Positions 27,522-36,458 of a DNA stretch of 64,000 bases are shown here, one piece after another. The notes beneath the pieces are model-generated. The model was not told the DNA's origin. It worked only from the letters and a program-made list of their open reading frames with translations, and searched no databases. Numbering within the stretch: position 1 is the first letter of the stretch; the number at the start of each line of letters is the position of its first letter. Both the position numbers and the translations under genes were made by a program. Source of the DNA: Bradyrhizobium murdochi (GTDB lineage Bacteria; Pseudomonadota; Alphaproteobacteria; Rhizobiales; Xanthobacteraceae); contig NZ_AXAU01000001.1 in the NCBI RefSeq assembly GCF_000472965.1, forward strand, positions 62,001 to 126,000, in the 5' to 3' direction.

Positions 27522-28751
27522 ATGCCGGTAAACTGGACAAAGCGGATCATAGGTATTGTCGTCATCGGCGCGATCGCGGCGTTGCTGGTCTGGTTTGCCT
27601 GGCCGCGGCCGGTCGCCGTAGACTGGGCGACGATTGCGAAAGGCCCGCTGGAGGTAACCGCAGACGACGATGGAAAGACCAACGTACGGCATGTCTATAC
27701 CGTATCGGCGCCAGTCGGTGGCAAAGTGCTGAGAATTTCTCATCCCATGGGCATGCAGGGGGCTTCGCTGCACGTCGGCGACCAAGTGACTGCTGACGAA
27801 ACCGTTGTGGCGCTCATGCAACCGACGCCGCCAAGCTTTCTTGACGTACGTTCACACGATCAGCTCGAAGCCGAAGTGATCGCGGCGGATGCTTCGATCC
27901 GGCAGCAGGAGGCCGATGTGCGCCGGCTCGAAGCCACCCTCGAATTCGCTCGCACCGAATTCCAGAGGGCGCAGGCGCTGGCGCGGACGCAAACAATCTC
28001 AACGCAGGCCTTTGACAAGGCAAAATTCGAAGTAGCCAGCAATGAAGCCGCGCTGGCGAGCGCGCGAGCTCAGCTGGATTTCCGCCGCAACATGCGGGCA
28101 AGCTTGGCCGCGCGATTGATCGACCCGTCGAACGCGGCTTCGCCGAAGGATCCAGCGTGCTGCGTCCGAGTGGTGGCGCCGGCAAGCGGGCGGGTGCTGA
28201 AGATCATCCAGGACAGCGAAGCAGTGGTTTTGCCGGGAGCGCCGCTGGTCGATATCGGAGATCCCGGGGATCTCGAGGTGGTCGCCGATCTGCTGTCGAC
28301 CGATGCGGTGCAGATCAAGGTTGGCGCGCCGGTCCGGATCGACGGCTGGGGTGGTCCGGCGGTTCGCGGCAAGGTGGTTCGGATTGATCCGGCAGGCTTT
28401 CTCAAGGTATCGGCCCTCGGCATCGAGGAGCAGCGGGTTCGCGTAACTATCGACTTCACCGATCCGCCGGAGCTTTGGTCGCGGCTCGGCCACGATTACC
28501 GGGTTGTCGTGCATGCCACGATCTGGAGCGCGGATGACGTTCTGATAGTGCCCGTGAGCGCGCTGTTTCGAAAGGGAGAGGACTGGGCGCTGTTTGCTGT
28601 CGAAGATGGCCGCGCGCGCCTGACGCCGGTCAAGATCGGCCATCGCAACAACCGCATGGCGGAAGTGCTGGAGGGCCTGGCCGAAGGACGCCGGGTAGTT
28701 CTCCACCCGAGCGATAGAATCGCTGATGGCGTTCGGGTGGAGCGACGATAG
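27522..28751 (+). CDS. Periplasmic adaptor (HlyD/MacA family) of the exporter
   Basis: 409 residues. Membrane anchor at about 8-27 (GIVVIGAIAALLVWFAW), a biotinyl-lipoyl half (VYTVSAPVGGKVLRI), a long helical hairpin at about 110-190 (LEAEVIAADASIRQQEADVRRLEATLEFAR), the second lipoyl half (VRVVAPASGRVLKI) and a beta-barrel end. This is the membrane-fusion protein that links an inner-membrane exporter to an outer-membrane channel; no TolC gene is in the window. Starts 3 bp after the permease stop. Confidence 0.9.
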   Translation: MPVNWTKRIIGIVVIGAIAALLVWFAWPRPVAVDWATIAKGPLEVTADDDGKTNVRHVYTVSAPVGGKVLRISHPMGMQGASLHVGDQVTADETVVALMQPTPPSFLDVRSHDQLEAEVIAADASIRQQEADVRRLEATLEFARTEFQRAQALARTQTISTQAFDKAKFEVASNEAALASARAQLDFRRNMRASLAARLIDPSNAASPKDPACCVRVVAPASGRVLKIIQDSEAVVLPGAPLVDIGDPGDLEVVADLLSTDAVQIKVGAPVRIDGWGGPAVRGKVVRIDPAGFLKVSALGIEEQRVRVTIDFTDPPELWSRLGHDYRVVVHATIWSADDVLIVPVSALFRKGEDWALFAVEDGRARLTPVKIGHRNNRMAEVLEGLAEGRRVVLHPSDRIADGVRVERR

Positions 28752-28962
28752 ATGCGGTCTGTCCGCCCATGGTAGCGAGAGCGCAAAAACGGCCACCCGA
28801 GGGTTCGATTTGCCATGGTGCGGCGCCGACTGGCTCCGCGACTTGGGCGCTTGATTGGAGGAATGCTTCGAGCATGACCCGGCTATTGGGATATGCTGCA
28901 CTGGAAATCCCGGCGCTTGCTGACCCGCGCCTTTCCGGCCCGATCGGCAGCGTTCCCTAAGT

Positions 28963-28976
28963 TTGATGTGCATCAA
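28963..28976 (+). promoter_or_regulatory. FixK/Fnr box upstream of a universal stress protein
   Basis: TTGATGTGCATCAA, a perfect palindromic match. Centre 85 bp before the ATG at 29055. It is the only feature seen in the 303-bp gap 28752-29054; the frame that stays open there from 28893 runs through the box and is not coding. Confidence 0.85.
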
Positions 28977-29054
28977 CCTGGACGGCCCTTCCGTCAGTTA
29001 CTGTTCCGGAACGCGAGGCGCGGACCGCGTTCTCGACACGGTTGGGAGAGTGCG

Positions 29055-29888
29055 ATGTTCAGGAACATTCTGGTTCATATTCCGTCCGAGCGTCCAGTCA
29101 GGGCGGTCATTGACGTCGCCATCGGGCTGACCATCGAGCGCCGCTCGCATCTCGATGCCGTTGCCATCGGTTATGAATCGATGAGCTCCGCCGGAATGAT
29201 GGTTGATGGCAGCGGTGCTGCCGTTGCCCTCGTGATGGGGGCGGAGCAGGAGCGCGCCCAGGAAAGGGCAAATGCCGCGATTTCCGTATTCGAGATCGAG
29301 GCCAAGCTCGCCAAGGTCGCCTACGGCACCAGAGCCATCACGGCGATACCCGCCGAGGCCGGACCAGCCATCGGAGCGCTTGCACGGCTTTACGACATGA
29401 CGATCGTGCTGCAGCCGGACTCCGCGAATTTCAGTTTCGACAATCACATTCCTCAGGAGATCTTGTTTAATTCCGGCGGGCCGATGCTGATGGTCCCGTA
29501 CATTCATAAAGGACCGCTCGATGTCCACCATATCGGAATCGCCTGGGACGGCAGCCGTCTCGCTGCGCGCGCGCTGCGCGATGCGATGCCGTTTCTGATG
29601 GGCGCGAAGGCCGTCACCGTCATTGCGGTCAACGAGGAAGCCGGCGAAGCATCCTCGGACCAGCTAGTCAGCCATTTGGCGCGTCGTGGCATTACGGCGA
29701 GGGTCCAGCGGGTGACCGTGGAACGCGGCGATGTTCAAGGAGCCATTCTGTCGATCGCGGCCGAAAGCAATATGGGCCTGTTGGTGATGGGCGGATACGG
29801 CCATTCGCGCTTGCACGAAAGTATTCTCGGCGGCGTCACGCGGGGCATGTTCGATTCGATGACCGTGCCGGTGCTGATGTCGCACTGA
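29055..29888 (+). CDS. Tandem universal stress protein
   Basis: 277 residues with two Usp halves: FRNILVHIPSERPV at the start, then HHIGIAWDGSRLAARALRDAMPFL at the second domain. The nucleotide-binding motif MGLLVMGGYGHSRLHESILGG is intact. GGGAGAG precedes the ATG at 29055. Perfect FixK box upstream. It is similar in build to the two other Usp genes here (14607 and 33817), which suggests duplication followed by divergence. Confidence 0.9.
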   Translation: MFRNILVHIPSERPVRAVIDVAIGLTIERRSHLDAVAIGYESMSSAGMMVDGSGAAVALVMGAEQERAQERANAAISVFEIEAKLAKVAYGTRAITAIPAEAGPAIGALARLYDMTIVLQPDSANFSFDNHIPQEILFNSGGPMLMVPYIHKGPLDVHHIGIAWDGSRLAARALRDAMPFLMGAKAVTVIAVNEEAGEASSDQLVSHLARRGITARVQRVTVERGDVQGAILSIAAESNMGLLVMGGYGHSRLHESILGGVTRGMFDSMTVPVLMSH

Positions 29889-29957
29889 TCCGAGGTGAGC
29901 GCGGGATGTGGCCTTTCTGGCAAGTTGCTGTTGGCCTACGGTCGAAATGCGGCCAGT

Positions 29958-29971
29958 TTGATGCATCTCAA
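29958..29971 (+). promoter_or_regulatory. FixK-type box upstream of phasin-phaC
   Basis: TTGATGCATCTCAA fits TTG[AC]-N6-[TG]CAA with a complete left half. Centre 65 bp before the phasin ATG at 30030, the same spacing as the other boxes. Confidence 0.65.
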
Positions 29972-30029
29972 TGATCGGTCCGATGCCAATCGATATCGTT
30001 TCGATGGAATTCAAAAATCGGAGATAGTC

Positions 30030-30398
30030 ATGGCAGAGCTGTCTGAACGAAGCGCTTCGAGTCCCTTCCAACCGGCCGAAAACGCGGAGGCGCAAGCCGC
30101 CAGGCTGAACCAAAGCGCACTGGAGTTCTTGCTCGGTGCGCAGAAGATTATGTTTGAGGAGCTTGTATTCCTCGGCGATGAGATGCTGGAGAGAACGCGG
30201 ACCGAAATGCATCTTTTTACGGAATTCGTCGCGAAAATGGCGGGTGCGCATTCAGTCAAGGACGTAAGGACGATGTGCCGGGAATGCAGCCAGCATCAGC
30301 TCGATTTCATCCGTCGCGACTACGAGCGGCTGTTCAAGCACGGTGAGCGGATGATCGCTACCACGTCGAACCTGATCAGCAACCGTTCGCTGAACTGA
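30030..30398 (+). CDS. Phasin-like PHA granule protein
   Basis: 122 residues, largely one amphipathic helical stretch (LNQSALEFLLGAQKIMFEELVFLGDEMLERTRTEM-type heptads). This is the build of phasins, which coat polyhydroxyalkanoate granules and limit their size. The ATG at 30030 has GGAG 6 bp upstream; the longer frame from 29895 would cross the FixK box. The PHA synthase gene begins 13 bp downstream, which supports the assignment more than sequence alone does. Confidence 0.8.
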   Translation: MAELSERSASSPFQPAENAEAQAARLNQSALEFLLGAQKIMFEELVFLGDEMLERTRTEMHLFTEFVAKMAGAHSVKDVRTMCRECSQHQLDFIRRDYERLFKHGERMIATTSNLISNRSLN

Positions 30399-30411
30399 TC
30401 GGCCAAACAGC

Positions 30412-32268
30412 ATGCACCAGAAAACGAACCTGCCGGGGGCGGAACTTACCGTCTTGCCGCTCCGTGCCCGTGCCGCGGACCAGGGCGACGACCGGCAGCC
30501 AACCGTGCCGATCGCGCCGCAAGCGGCACCGGCCACACAGGGGGCGGGGGTAGACACATATCAGGCCGATCGCGCCCTTCATGCGATGCTGGCGCGCCTG
30601 AGCGGCGGCATTTCGCCGGTAGCCCTGTTGCTGGCCTATACCGACTGGCTTTCGCATCTCACCTCGTCGCCGCAACGGCAGATCGAGATTTCGCAGGAAG
30701 CCTTGCTGGACGCACAACGATTTGTCGAGGCTGCACGGCAGTTCTTCTCGCCCGGGCAGGGACCGTGGTCGCTGATCAAGCCGCAGGCGCAGGACAGGCG
30801 CTTCGCTCGGCCGGAGTGGGAACAGCCGCTGTTCAACCTGATGGCTCAGGCATTTCTGCTGGGCCAGCAATGGTGGCATAAAGCTACCACCGGCGTGCGC
30901 GGCGTGGCGAAGCAAAACGAGGCGATCGTCGAGTTCTCGGTCCGGCAGATGCTGGACGTGCTGTCGCCCTCCAACTTTGCCGCGACCAATCCGGAAGTGC
31001 TCCGGAAATCGTTCGAGAGCGGCGGGGCGAATTTCGTGCGCGGCTGGCAGAATTTCTGCAGCGACTGGATACGCCTGGCCTCGGCGGAACTTGGGCCGGT
31101 CAAGACCGACGATTTCGTCCTCGGCGAAACCGTCGCGACGTCGCGCGGCAAGGTCGTGTACCGTAACGAACTGATCGAGCTGATCCAGTACTATCCGACC
31201 ACGGACAAGGTACATCCCGAGCCGATCCTGATCGTGCCGGCCTGGATCATGAAGTATTACATCCTCGATCTATCGCCGCAGAATTCGCTGGTGAAGTATC
31301 TCACCGGTGAAGGCTTCACCGTCTTCATGATCTCTTGGCGTAATCCGGATGCCGCGGACCGTGAGGTGGCCTTCGACGATTATCGCAAGCTTGGTGTCAA
31401 GGCAGCGCTCGACAAGATTGGCACGATCGTGGCCGATCGCCAGGTTCATGCGCTGGGCTATTGCCTTGGCGGAACGCTGTTGTCGGTATCAGCCGCGACC
31501 ATGGCGCGTGACGGCGACAACCGCCTGAAGTCGATCAGCCTGGTTGCCGCGCAAACGGATTTCACCGAGGCCGGCGAACTGACGCTGTTCATCAACGAAA
31601 GCCAGGTCGCGTTCCTCGAGGACATGATGTGGGAGCGCGGCGTTCTCGACACCACGCAAATGGCCGGCGCATTCCAGTTGCTGCGCTCCAACGATCTGAT
31701 CTGGTCGCGGCTCACCCACGATTATCTGATGGGAGAGCGGGCAGTGCCCAGCGATCTGATGGCCTGGAATGCCGATGCCACCCGTTTGCCGTACCGGATG
31801 CATTCGGAATATCTGCGCAAGCTGTTCCTCAACAACGACCTTGCCGGAGGTCGTTACCTCGTCGAGGGCAAGCCGATCTCGCTGTCGGATATCCACACGC
31901 CGATGTTTGTGGTCGGCACCCTTCGCGACCACGTTGCGCCGTGGAAGTCCGTCTACAAGATTCACTACCAGGTCGACGCCGACGTGACCTTCCTTCTCGC
32001 CAGCGGCGGCCATAATGCGGGTATCGTGGCGCCTCCCGGCGAACAGGGACACACCTACCGGATCCAGACAAAGGGGGCGGACGCGACCTATACCGGCCCC
32101 GACGAATGGTTGAAGACGGTGCCATCAGTCGAAGGATCGTGGTGGCAGGAATGGACCACGTGGCTGGCCGCGCAATCCGGTGAGCTATCCCGACCGCCGC
32201 GCATGGGCATCGAGGCCGTCGAGGAGGACAATCTGCCTGATGCCCCCGGCGACTACGTCCGCCACTGA
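30412..32268 (+). CDS. phaC: Poly(3-hydroxyalkanoate) synthase PhaC (class I)
   Basis: Polymerises hydroxyacyl-CoA into storage polyester on granules. 618 residues. The lipase-like box is GYCLGG with the catalytic C351; the other triad members are D506 (LRDHVAPW) and H534 (GGHNAG). Typical blocks: NPEVLRKSFESGGANFVRGWQNF and ILIVPAWIMKYYILDLSPQNSLVKYL. The N-terminal 50 residues (Ala/Pro/Gln-rich) are a variable extension. Storage of reducing power as polyester fits low-oxygen growth and bacteroid life. Confidence 0.95.
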   Translation: MHQKTNLPGAELTVLPLRARAADQGDDRQPTVPIAPQAAPATQGAGVDTYQADRALHAMLARLSGGISPVALLLAYTDWLSHLTSSPQRQIEISQEALLDAQRFVEAARQFFSPGQGPWSLIKPQAQDRRFARPEWEQPLFNLMAQAFLLGQQWWHKATTGVRGVAKQNEAIVEFSVRQMLDVLSPSNFAATNPEVLRKSFESGGANFVRGWQNFCSDWIRLASAELGPVKTDDFVLGETVATSRGKVVYRNELIELIQYYPTTDKVHPEPILIVPAWIMKYYILDLSPQNSLVKYLTGEGFTVFMISWRNPDAADREVAFDDYRKLGVKAALDKIGTIVADRQVHALGYCLGGTLLSVSAATMARDGDNRLKSISLVAAQTDFTEAGELTLFINESQVAFLEDMMWERGVLDTTQMAGAFQLLRSNDLIWSRLTHDYLMGERAVPSDLMAWNADATRLPYRMHSEYLRKLFLNNDLAGGRYLVEGKPISLSDIHTPMFVVGTLRDHVAPWKSVYKIHYQVDADVTFLLASGGHNAGIVAPPGEQGHTYRIQTKGADATYTGPDEWLKTVPSVEGSWWQEWTTWLAAQSGELSRPPRMGIEAVEEDNLPDAPGDYVRH

Positions 32269-32394
32269 TATCGGCAAAGCAGGGTAGACAAGGCGAGGCG
32301 GCATTTGTCATCCGGTCGGACTATCGTGTCGCGCCAGGAACACACGTAGGATACCTGTTCACTACGGCCACGGCCTGCCGGATACCACAGTCTG

Positions 32395-32944
32395 ATGTCG
32401 ACCTATCGCCTGAAAAGTCTGCTTGCGCCGCGTTCCGTCGCGCTGATCGGAGCCAATCCGCGCCAGGGCTCGGTCGGCCGCACCATTCTCAACAATATGG
32501 CCCGAGGACGAGCCGCTGATCCATGAGATGTTGAAGCATGTCACCATGGAGGATCTCCGGCTGCGGTTCTTCGCGCCGACGAAGGAATTTTCCCACGAGT
32601 TCATCGCCCGCCTGACCCAACTCGACTATGCTCGGGCGATGGCCTTTGTCGCGTTCGACGAGGCGACTAGCGAACTGGTCGGCGTTGTCAGGATTCACTC
32701 GGACTCGGTCTACGAGAGCGGTGAGTACGCCATTCTCTTGAGATCCGATCTGAAGGGCAGCGGGCTCGGCTGGACCCTGATGCAGATGATCATCGAATAT
32801 GCGAAATCCGAAGGACTGAAGGCCATCTCCGGCGACGTGTTGGCCGACAACACCATCATGCTGGCGATGTGCCGCAGCCTCGGCTTCGAAGTGAAGTCGG
32901 ATCCGGTCGAACGCGACATCTGTAACGTCAGGCTGGCGCTTTAA
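32395..32944 (+). pseudogene. Remnant of acyl-CoA ligase (NDP-forming)/GNAT fusion gene
   Basis: The first 35 codons from the ATG at 32395 encode the start of a CoA-binding domain (MSTYRLKSLLAPRSVALIGA). In that frame a TGA follows soon after position 32520. The other end, from about 32498 to the TAA at 32942-32944 in another frame, encodes a complete GNAT acetyltransferase domain (EDEPLIHEMLKHVTMEDLRLR ... LAMCRSLGFEV). In intact relatives these are the two ends of one protein of about 900 residues. The middle, roughly 700 codons, is missing, with the junction near 32498-32502. A shortened GNAT protein starting at 32528 could still be made. Confidence 0.8.
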
Positions 32945-32977
32945 CATAGCCCTGACGCCGCGATGTCTTCGGTACTG

Positions 32978-33817
32978 TCAATGCGAAAACAGGATCGGCA
33001 GCGGCGGCTTCGAAAGCAGGTCCTTGGTCGCCCCGCCGAGAATGAATTCGCGCCATCGCGCGTTCCCGTAGGCACCCATCACGAGGACGTCGACCTTGTG
33101 CGCAACCGTATAGCCTTCGAGCACCTGGCCGATCCGCCGGCCGTTGGCGTCGACCTTGTCCAGCACCACGTCGATGCCGTGGCGCGCCAGGTTCTTGGCC
33201 AGTTCTTCGGCGGAATGCCTGGTGTGCAGCTTCTTTTCGTTGATAACGGTAACAATGCGCACCTTCCTGGCCTTCTCGAGCAGCGGAAGCGCATCTGAAA
33301 CCGCTCGGGCCGCCGCGCGGCTGAAGTCCCAGGCAACCGCAACCATTCCGAGCTCGAACGGACGCGGGCGGGGGCTTTCGGGTACAACGAGGGTCGGCCT
33401 GCCGGAGCCGAATATCACCGTCTCGGCATACCACTGGTCATAGCTCTCCGGCACCGGCACGATGGTGAGGTCGCGAAGCCTTGCGTAATCAACCAGCACG
33501 TCCGGCACGCGGTAAGTCGGGCACTTTTCAAGATAGGTTTCGTGGAGAATGCCGGCCTTGTTCGCCGCGTTATCGAAAGCGGCGAGCATGTCCTTGGCAC
33601 TCTTCCGGCTCTTCTCGGCTTCGCCTGCGATGATGCCGGGGATGTTGGCAATCGATCCGGAAAGGAAATGCCCGGGGATCTGGACGTGCACCTCACAGGC
33701 AACGGCCGCAAGGTGGGCGCCGAGGTTTGCTGCGATCGAAACCGCCTCCTCGGTAACTGAGACGGGCGTCGGATCGGGGTAACTCGTCAGCGTCAGCAAA
33801 ATGTCCTTGAATGCCAT
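32978..33817 (-). CDS. Tandem universal stress protein
   Basis: 279 residues. Starts MAFKDILLTLTSYPDPTP, with an Usp fold in each half; the second half has MVAVAWDFSRAAARAVSDALPLL and the motif VDVLVMGAYGNARWREFILGG. The Ser/His usually following the motif in ATP-binders is replaced by Asn (GNARWRE), so nucleotide binding is less certain. A FixK-type box lies 57 bp upstream in the short gap after the ATPase gene, giving it its own promoter. Confidence 0.9.
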   Translation of the reverse strand: MAFKDILLTLTSYPDPTPVSVTEEAVSIAANLGAHLAAVACEVHVQIPGHFLSGSIANIPGIIAGEAEKSRKSAKDMLAAFDNAANKAGILHETYLEKCPTYRVPDVLVDYARLRDLTIVPVPESYDQWYAETVIFGSGRPTLVVPESPRPRPFELGMVAVAWDFSRAAARAVSDALPLLEKARKVRIVTVINEKKLHTRHSAEELAKNLARHGIDVVLDKVDANGRRIGQVLEGYTVAHKVDVLVMGAYGNARWREFILGGATKDLLSKPPLPILFSH

Positions 33818-33867
33818 GAGGCTCTCCTTTTTCGAGATTTAATCTAGCGCTCCCCCGGCGTACCCCT

Positions 33868-33881
33868 TTGATCCATCGCAA
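33868..33881 (-). promoter_or_regulatory. FixK-type box for the minus-strand stress-protein gene
   Basis: On the minus strand TTGCGATGGATCAA, fitting TTG[AC]-N6-[TG]CAA. Centre 57 bp before the ATG at 33817, in a gap of only 76 bp. Confidence 0.6.
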
Positions 33882-33893
33882 GGAGCTGGATTG

Positions 33894-36458
33894 TCAGTTT
33901 GAAGACCGCAGTCGTGGGCGCAGCACCGACTTCAGCATTTCAAGGACCACCAGCGCGATCGCGCCTGCCCCGAGCGTGAGGGCGAGATCGTCGGCGTGCA
34001 GCGGTCCGAAGGTGAAGAGCCTGCTTGCGACCGGCCAGAGCAAGGTGAGAGTCAGGATCGCGGCAACCGCGGCCAGCACCGCGGCCAAGGTCCGATTTGG
34101 CCTCCGCAGCGCGGTCAGCAGTGATGCGCTGAACGAGCGATTGACCAGGATCAGGCTGACGATCACCACCACGAGCGAGCAGAACGCCAGCGCCCGCACT
34201 TCCGGCACTGGCATGCCGGATTGGAGCGCCATGATGTAAATGGCGGCGACGATCACAAACGCCAGCGTCCCCTGCAAGGCGCTCCAGCCAATCATCGCCC
34301 AGGAGAACAACGGTTCGTCGGGCGCGCGCGGGGGACGGCGCATGACGTCGTCTTCCTCGGTCTCGGCCTCGAATACGAGCGAGCAAACGGGGTCGATGAC
34401 CATTTCGAGGAAGGCGATATGGATCGGCCCAAACAAGAGAGGCATGCCGAACAACAGTGGCAGTAGCGCCAGGCCTGCGATGGGCACGTGAACGGCAAGA
34501 ATGAAGCTCATGGCCTTGCGCAAATTGTCGTAGATGCGGCGACCCAAGCGGATCGCTTTGACAATCGAGCCAAAATCGTCGTCGAGCAGCACGATCGCCG
34601 AAGCCTCGCGCGCGACATCTGTCCCGCGCCCGCCCATGGCAATGCCGATATGGGCCGCCTTTAGCGAAGGCGCGTCGTTGACGCCATCGCCGGTCATCGC
34701 CACAATCTCGCCATTGCTCTTGTAAGCGTTGACGATGCGAAGCTTCTGCTCCGGCATGATCCGCGCGAAAACACTTGTCCTCTCCACCCCTCTTGCCAAT
34801 TCCGCGTCACTCATTTTATCGAGCTGCTCGCCGGTGACGACTTCGTCACGCTCAAGACCGGCGTGGTGCGCGATCGCCTTCGCGGTCGCCGGATAGTCGC
34901 CGGTGATCATCACTGCTTTGATGCCTGCCGACAGGCATTCGCGCACCGCCTCGACGACGCTGGCGCGGAGCGGATCGGCAAGGCCGACCAGCCCGAGGAA
35001 TTCGAATTTCAACTCGCGCGGCGAAGCCGGCCAGTTCTGGCCGGAGTGCGCGGCGCGCGCGACGCCCAGCACGCGCAGGCCAGCCGAGGCCATCGCGTCG
35101 ATCGATTGCGTCAGCGCCGCGCGGTCGGCGGCGCTCAGCTGGCAAAGGCCGGCGATCGCTTCCGGGGCGCCCTTGGCAGCGACGACATACTCCTGCCGGG
35201 AGCTATCCGGCTGCCAGAAATGGGTCACAGCGAGCAGGTCGGGGCGGAGACCAAAGGCGTGAACCAGCTTCCAGTTTGGGTGCTGATGCGACGCCCCCAA
35301 CAGCCGCTCGCGTGCGAGCGTATGGAATGCCCGCTCCATCGGATCGAACGGCTCTGGCGCGCTTGCGAGCAGGCCGAACTCGCTTAGCTTACGGAACGGC
35401 GCCGGCATCTCGCTGCCGTCGTCGGGACGAAAGAGGTATCCGCCCCGCAGCCGCAACTCGACGATCGTCATCCGATTCTCGGTCAGGGTGCCGGTCTTGT
35501 CGGTGCACAGCACGGTCGCCGAACCCAGCGTCTCGATCGCCGCTGCTCGCCGCGTCAGTACGCGCGCCAGTGAAATTCGCCACGCGCCCATAGCCATGAA
35601 AACGGTCAGGACGACCGGAAATTCTTCCGGTAGCATGGACATGCCGAGCGCAATTCCGGCCAGCACGGCGTCAAGCCATCCGCCGCGCATGAATCCGTAG
35701 AGCAGGACTGCGAGCACGCTAACGGAGCCGCCGAGCACCGCAAACAGGCTGACAAGGCGCCTGGTTTGCGCCTGCAGGCGCGGCGGCTCGATATCAAGGG
35801 CCGCCAATGACTGGCCGACCTTACCGATTTCGCTTCGCGGACCGATGGCGGTCACTTCCGCGAGGCCCGAGCCGCGCACCACGAGCGAGCCGGAGAATAC
35901 CTGCGGAAGGTCGTCGCCTCCGGGCCGTTGAAGTCCGGACTCGGAACGATCGTCCCACGCGACCTTGCGCACCGGCACGGATTCGCCGGTAAGGGTCGAT
36001 TCATCGGCCTGCAGATCCTGACAACGCAGGAGCACGGCATCGGCAGGCACGCGGTCGCCCTCGGAAAGGACGATGAGGTCGCCCCGCACCACATCGCGGC
36101 CGGCAATGCGTTTGCGCTCGCCGTCGCGAATGACGAGCGCCCGGGGGCTGGTGAGGTCGCGCAACGCCTCCAGGACGCGCTCGGTGCGGGTCTCCTGTAC
36201 CACGGTGATTACGATCGACATTGTAGCGAAGGCGACCAGGATTACCGCTTCCTTCAGATCGCCGAGCGCCAGGTAGACGATGCCGCCGACCACGAGCATC
36301 GCCAGCATCGGTTCGCGCAGCACCTCGATCGCTATTCGAAACGGCGTGCGGCGGTCGGGTTGCGGGAGTTCGTTATGCCCCTCTGCTCGGAGCCGTGCCT
36401 CGGCATCCGCTTCGCTGAGGCCGCGGAACCGTCCTTGCGATTTCAGAAAATGAAACAC
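33894..36458 (-). CDS. P2-type cation-transporting ATPase
   Basis: 854 residues. N-terminal cation-ATPase domain (GLSEADAEARLRAEGHNELP), actuator TGES at 158-161, PEEFPVVL in helix 4 at 277-284, phosphorylation site D320 in CTDKTGTLTENRM, MITGDYPATAKAIA, and [20 protein letters not shown]. About ten membrane helices. The PEEFP helix is that of Ca2+/Mn2+-like bacterial P2 pumps; which ion is carried cannot be fixed from sequence. The start is a GTG that overlaps the preceding TAG by one base, with GAGG upstream. Last gene of a five-gene minus-strand run from 38364. Confidence 0.93.
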   Translation of the reverse strand: MFHFLKSQGRFRGLSEADAEARLRAEGHNELPQPDRRTPFRIAIEVLREPMLAMLVVGGIVYLALGDLKEAVILVAFATMSIVITVVQETRTERVLEALRDLTSPRALVIRDGERKRIAGRDVVRGDLIVLSEGDRVPADAVLLRCQDLQADESTLTGESVPVRKVAWDDRSESGLQRPGGDDLPQVFSGSLVVRGSGLAEVTAIGPRSEIGKVGQSLAALDIEPPRLQAQTRRLVSLFAVLGGSVSVLAVLLYGFMRGGWLDAVLAGIALGMSMLPEEFPVVLTVFMAMGAWRISLARVLTRRAAAIETLGSATVLCTDKTGTLTENRMTIVELRLRGGYLFRPDDGSEMPAPFRKLSEFGLLASAPEPFDPMERAFHTLARERLLGASHQHPNWKLVHAFGLRPDLLAVTHFWQPDSSRQEYVVAAKGAPEAIAGLCQLSAADRAALTQSIDAMASAGLRVLGVARAAHSGQNWPASPRELKFEFLGLVGLADPLRASVVEAVRECLSAGIKAVMITGDYPATAKAIAHHAGLERDEVVTGEQLDKMSDAELARGVERTSVFARIMPEQKLRIVNAYKSNGEIVAMTGDGVNDAPSLKAAHIGIAMGGRGTDVAREASAIVLLDDDFGSIVKAIRLGRRIYDNLRKAMSFILAVHVPIAGLALLPLLFGMPLLFGPIHIAFLEMVIDPVCSLVFEAETEEDDVMRRPPRAPDEPLFSWAMIGWSALQGTLAFVIVAAIYIMALQSGMPVPEVRALAFCSLVVVIVSLILVNRSFSASLLTALRRPNRTLAAVLAAVAAILTLTLLWPVASRLFTFGPLHADDLALTLGAGAIALVVLEMLKSVLRPRLRSSN

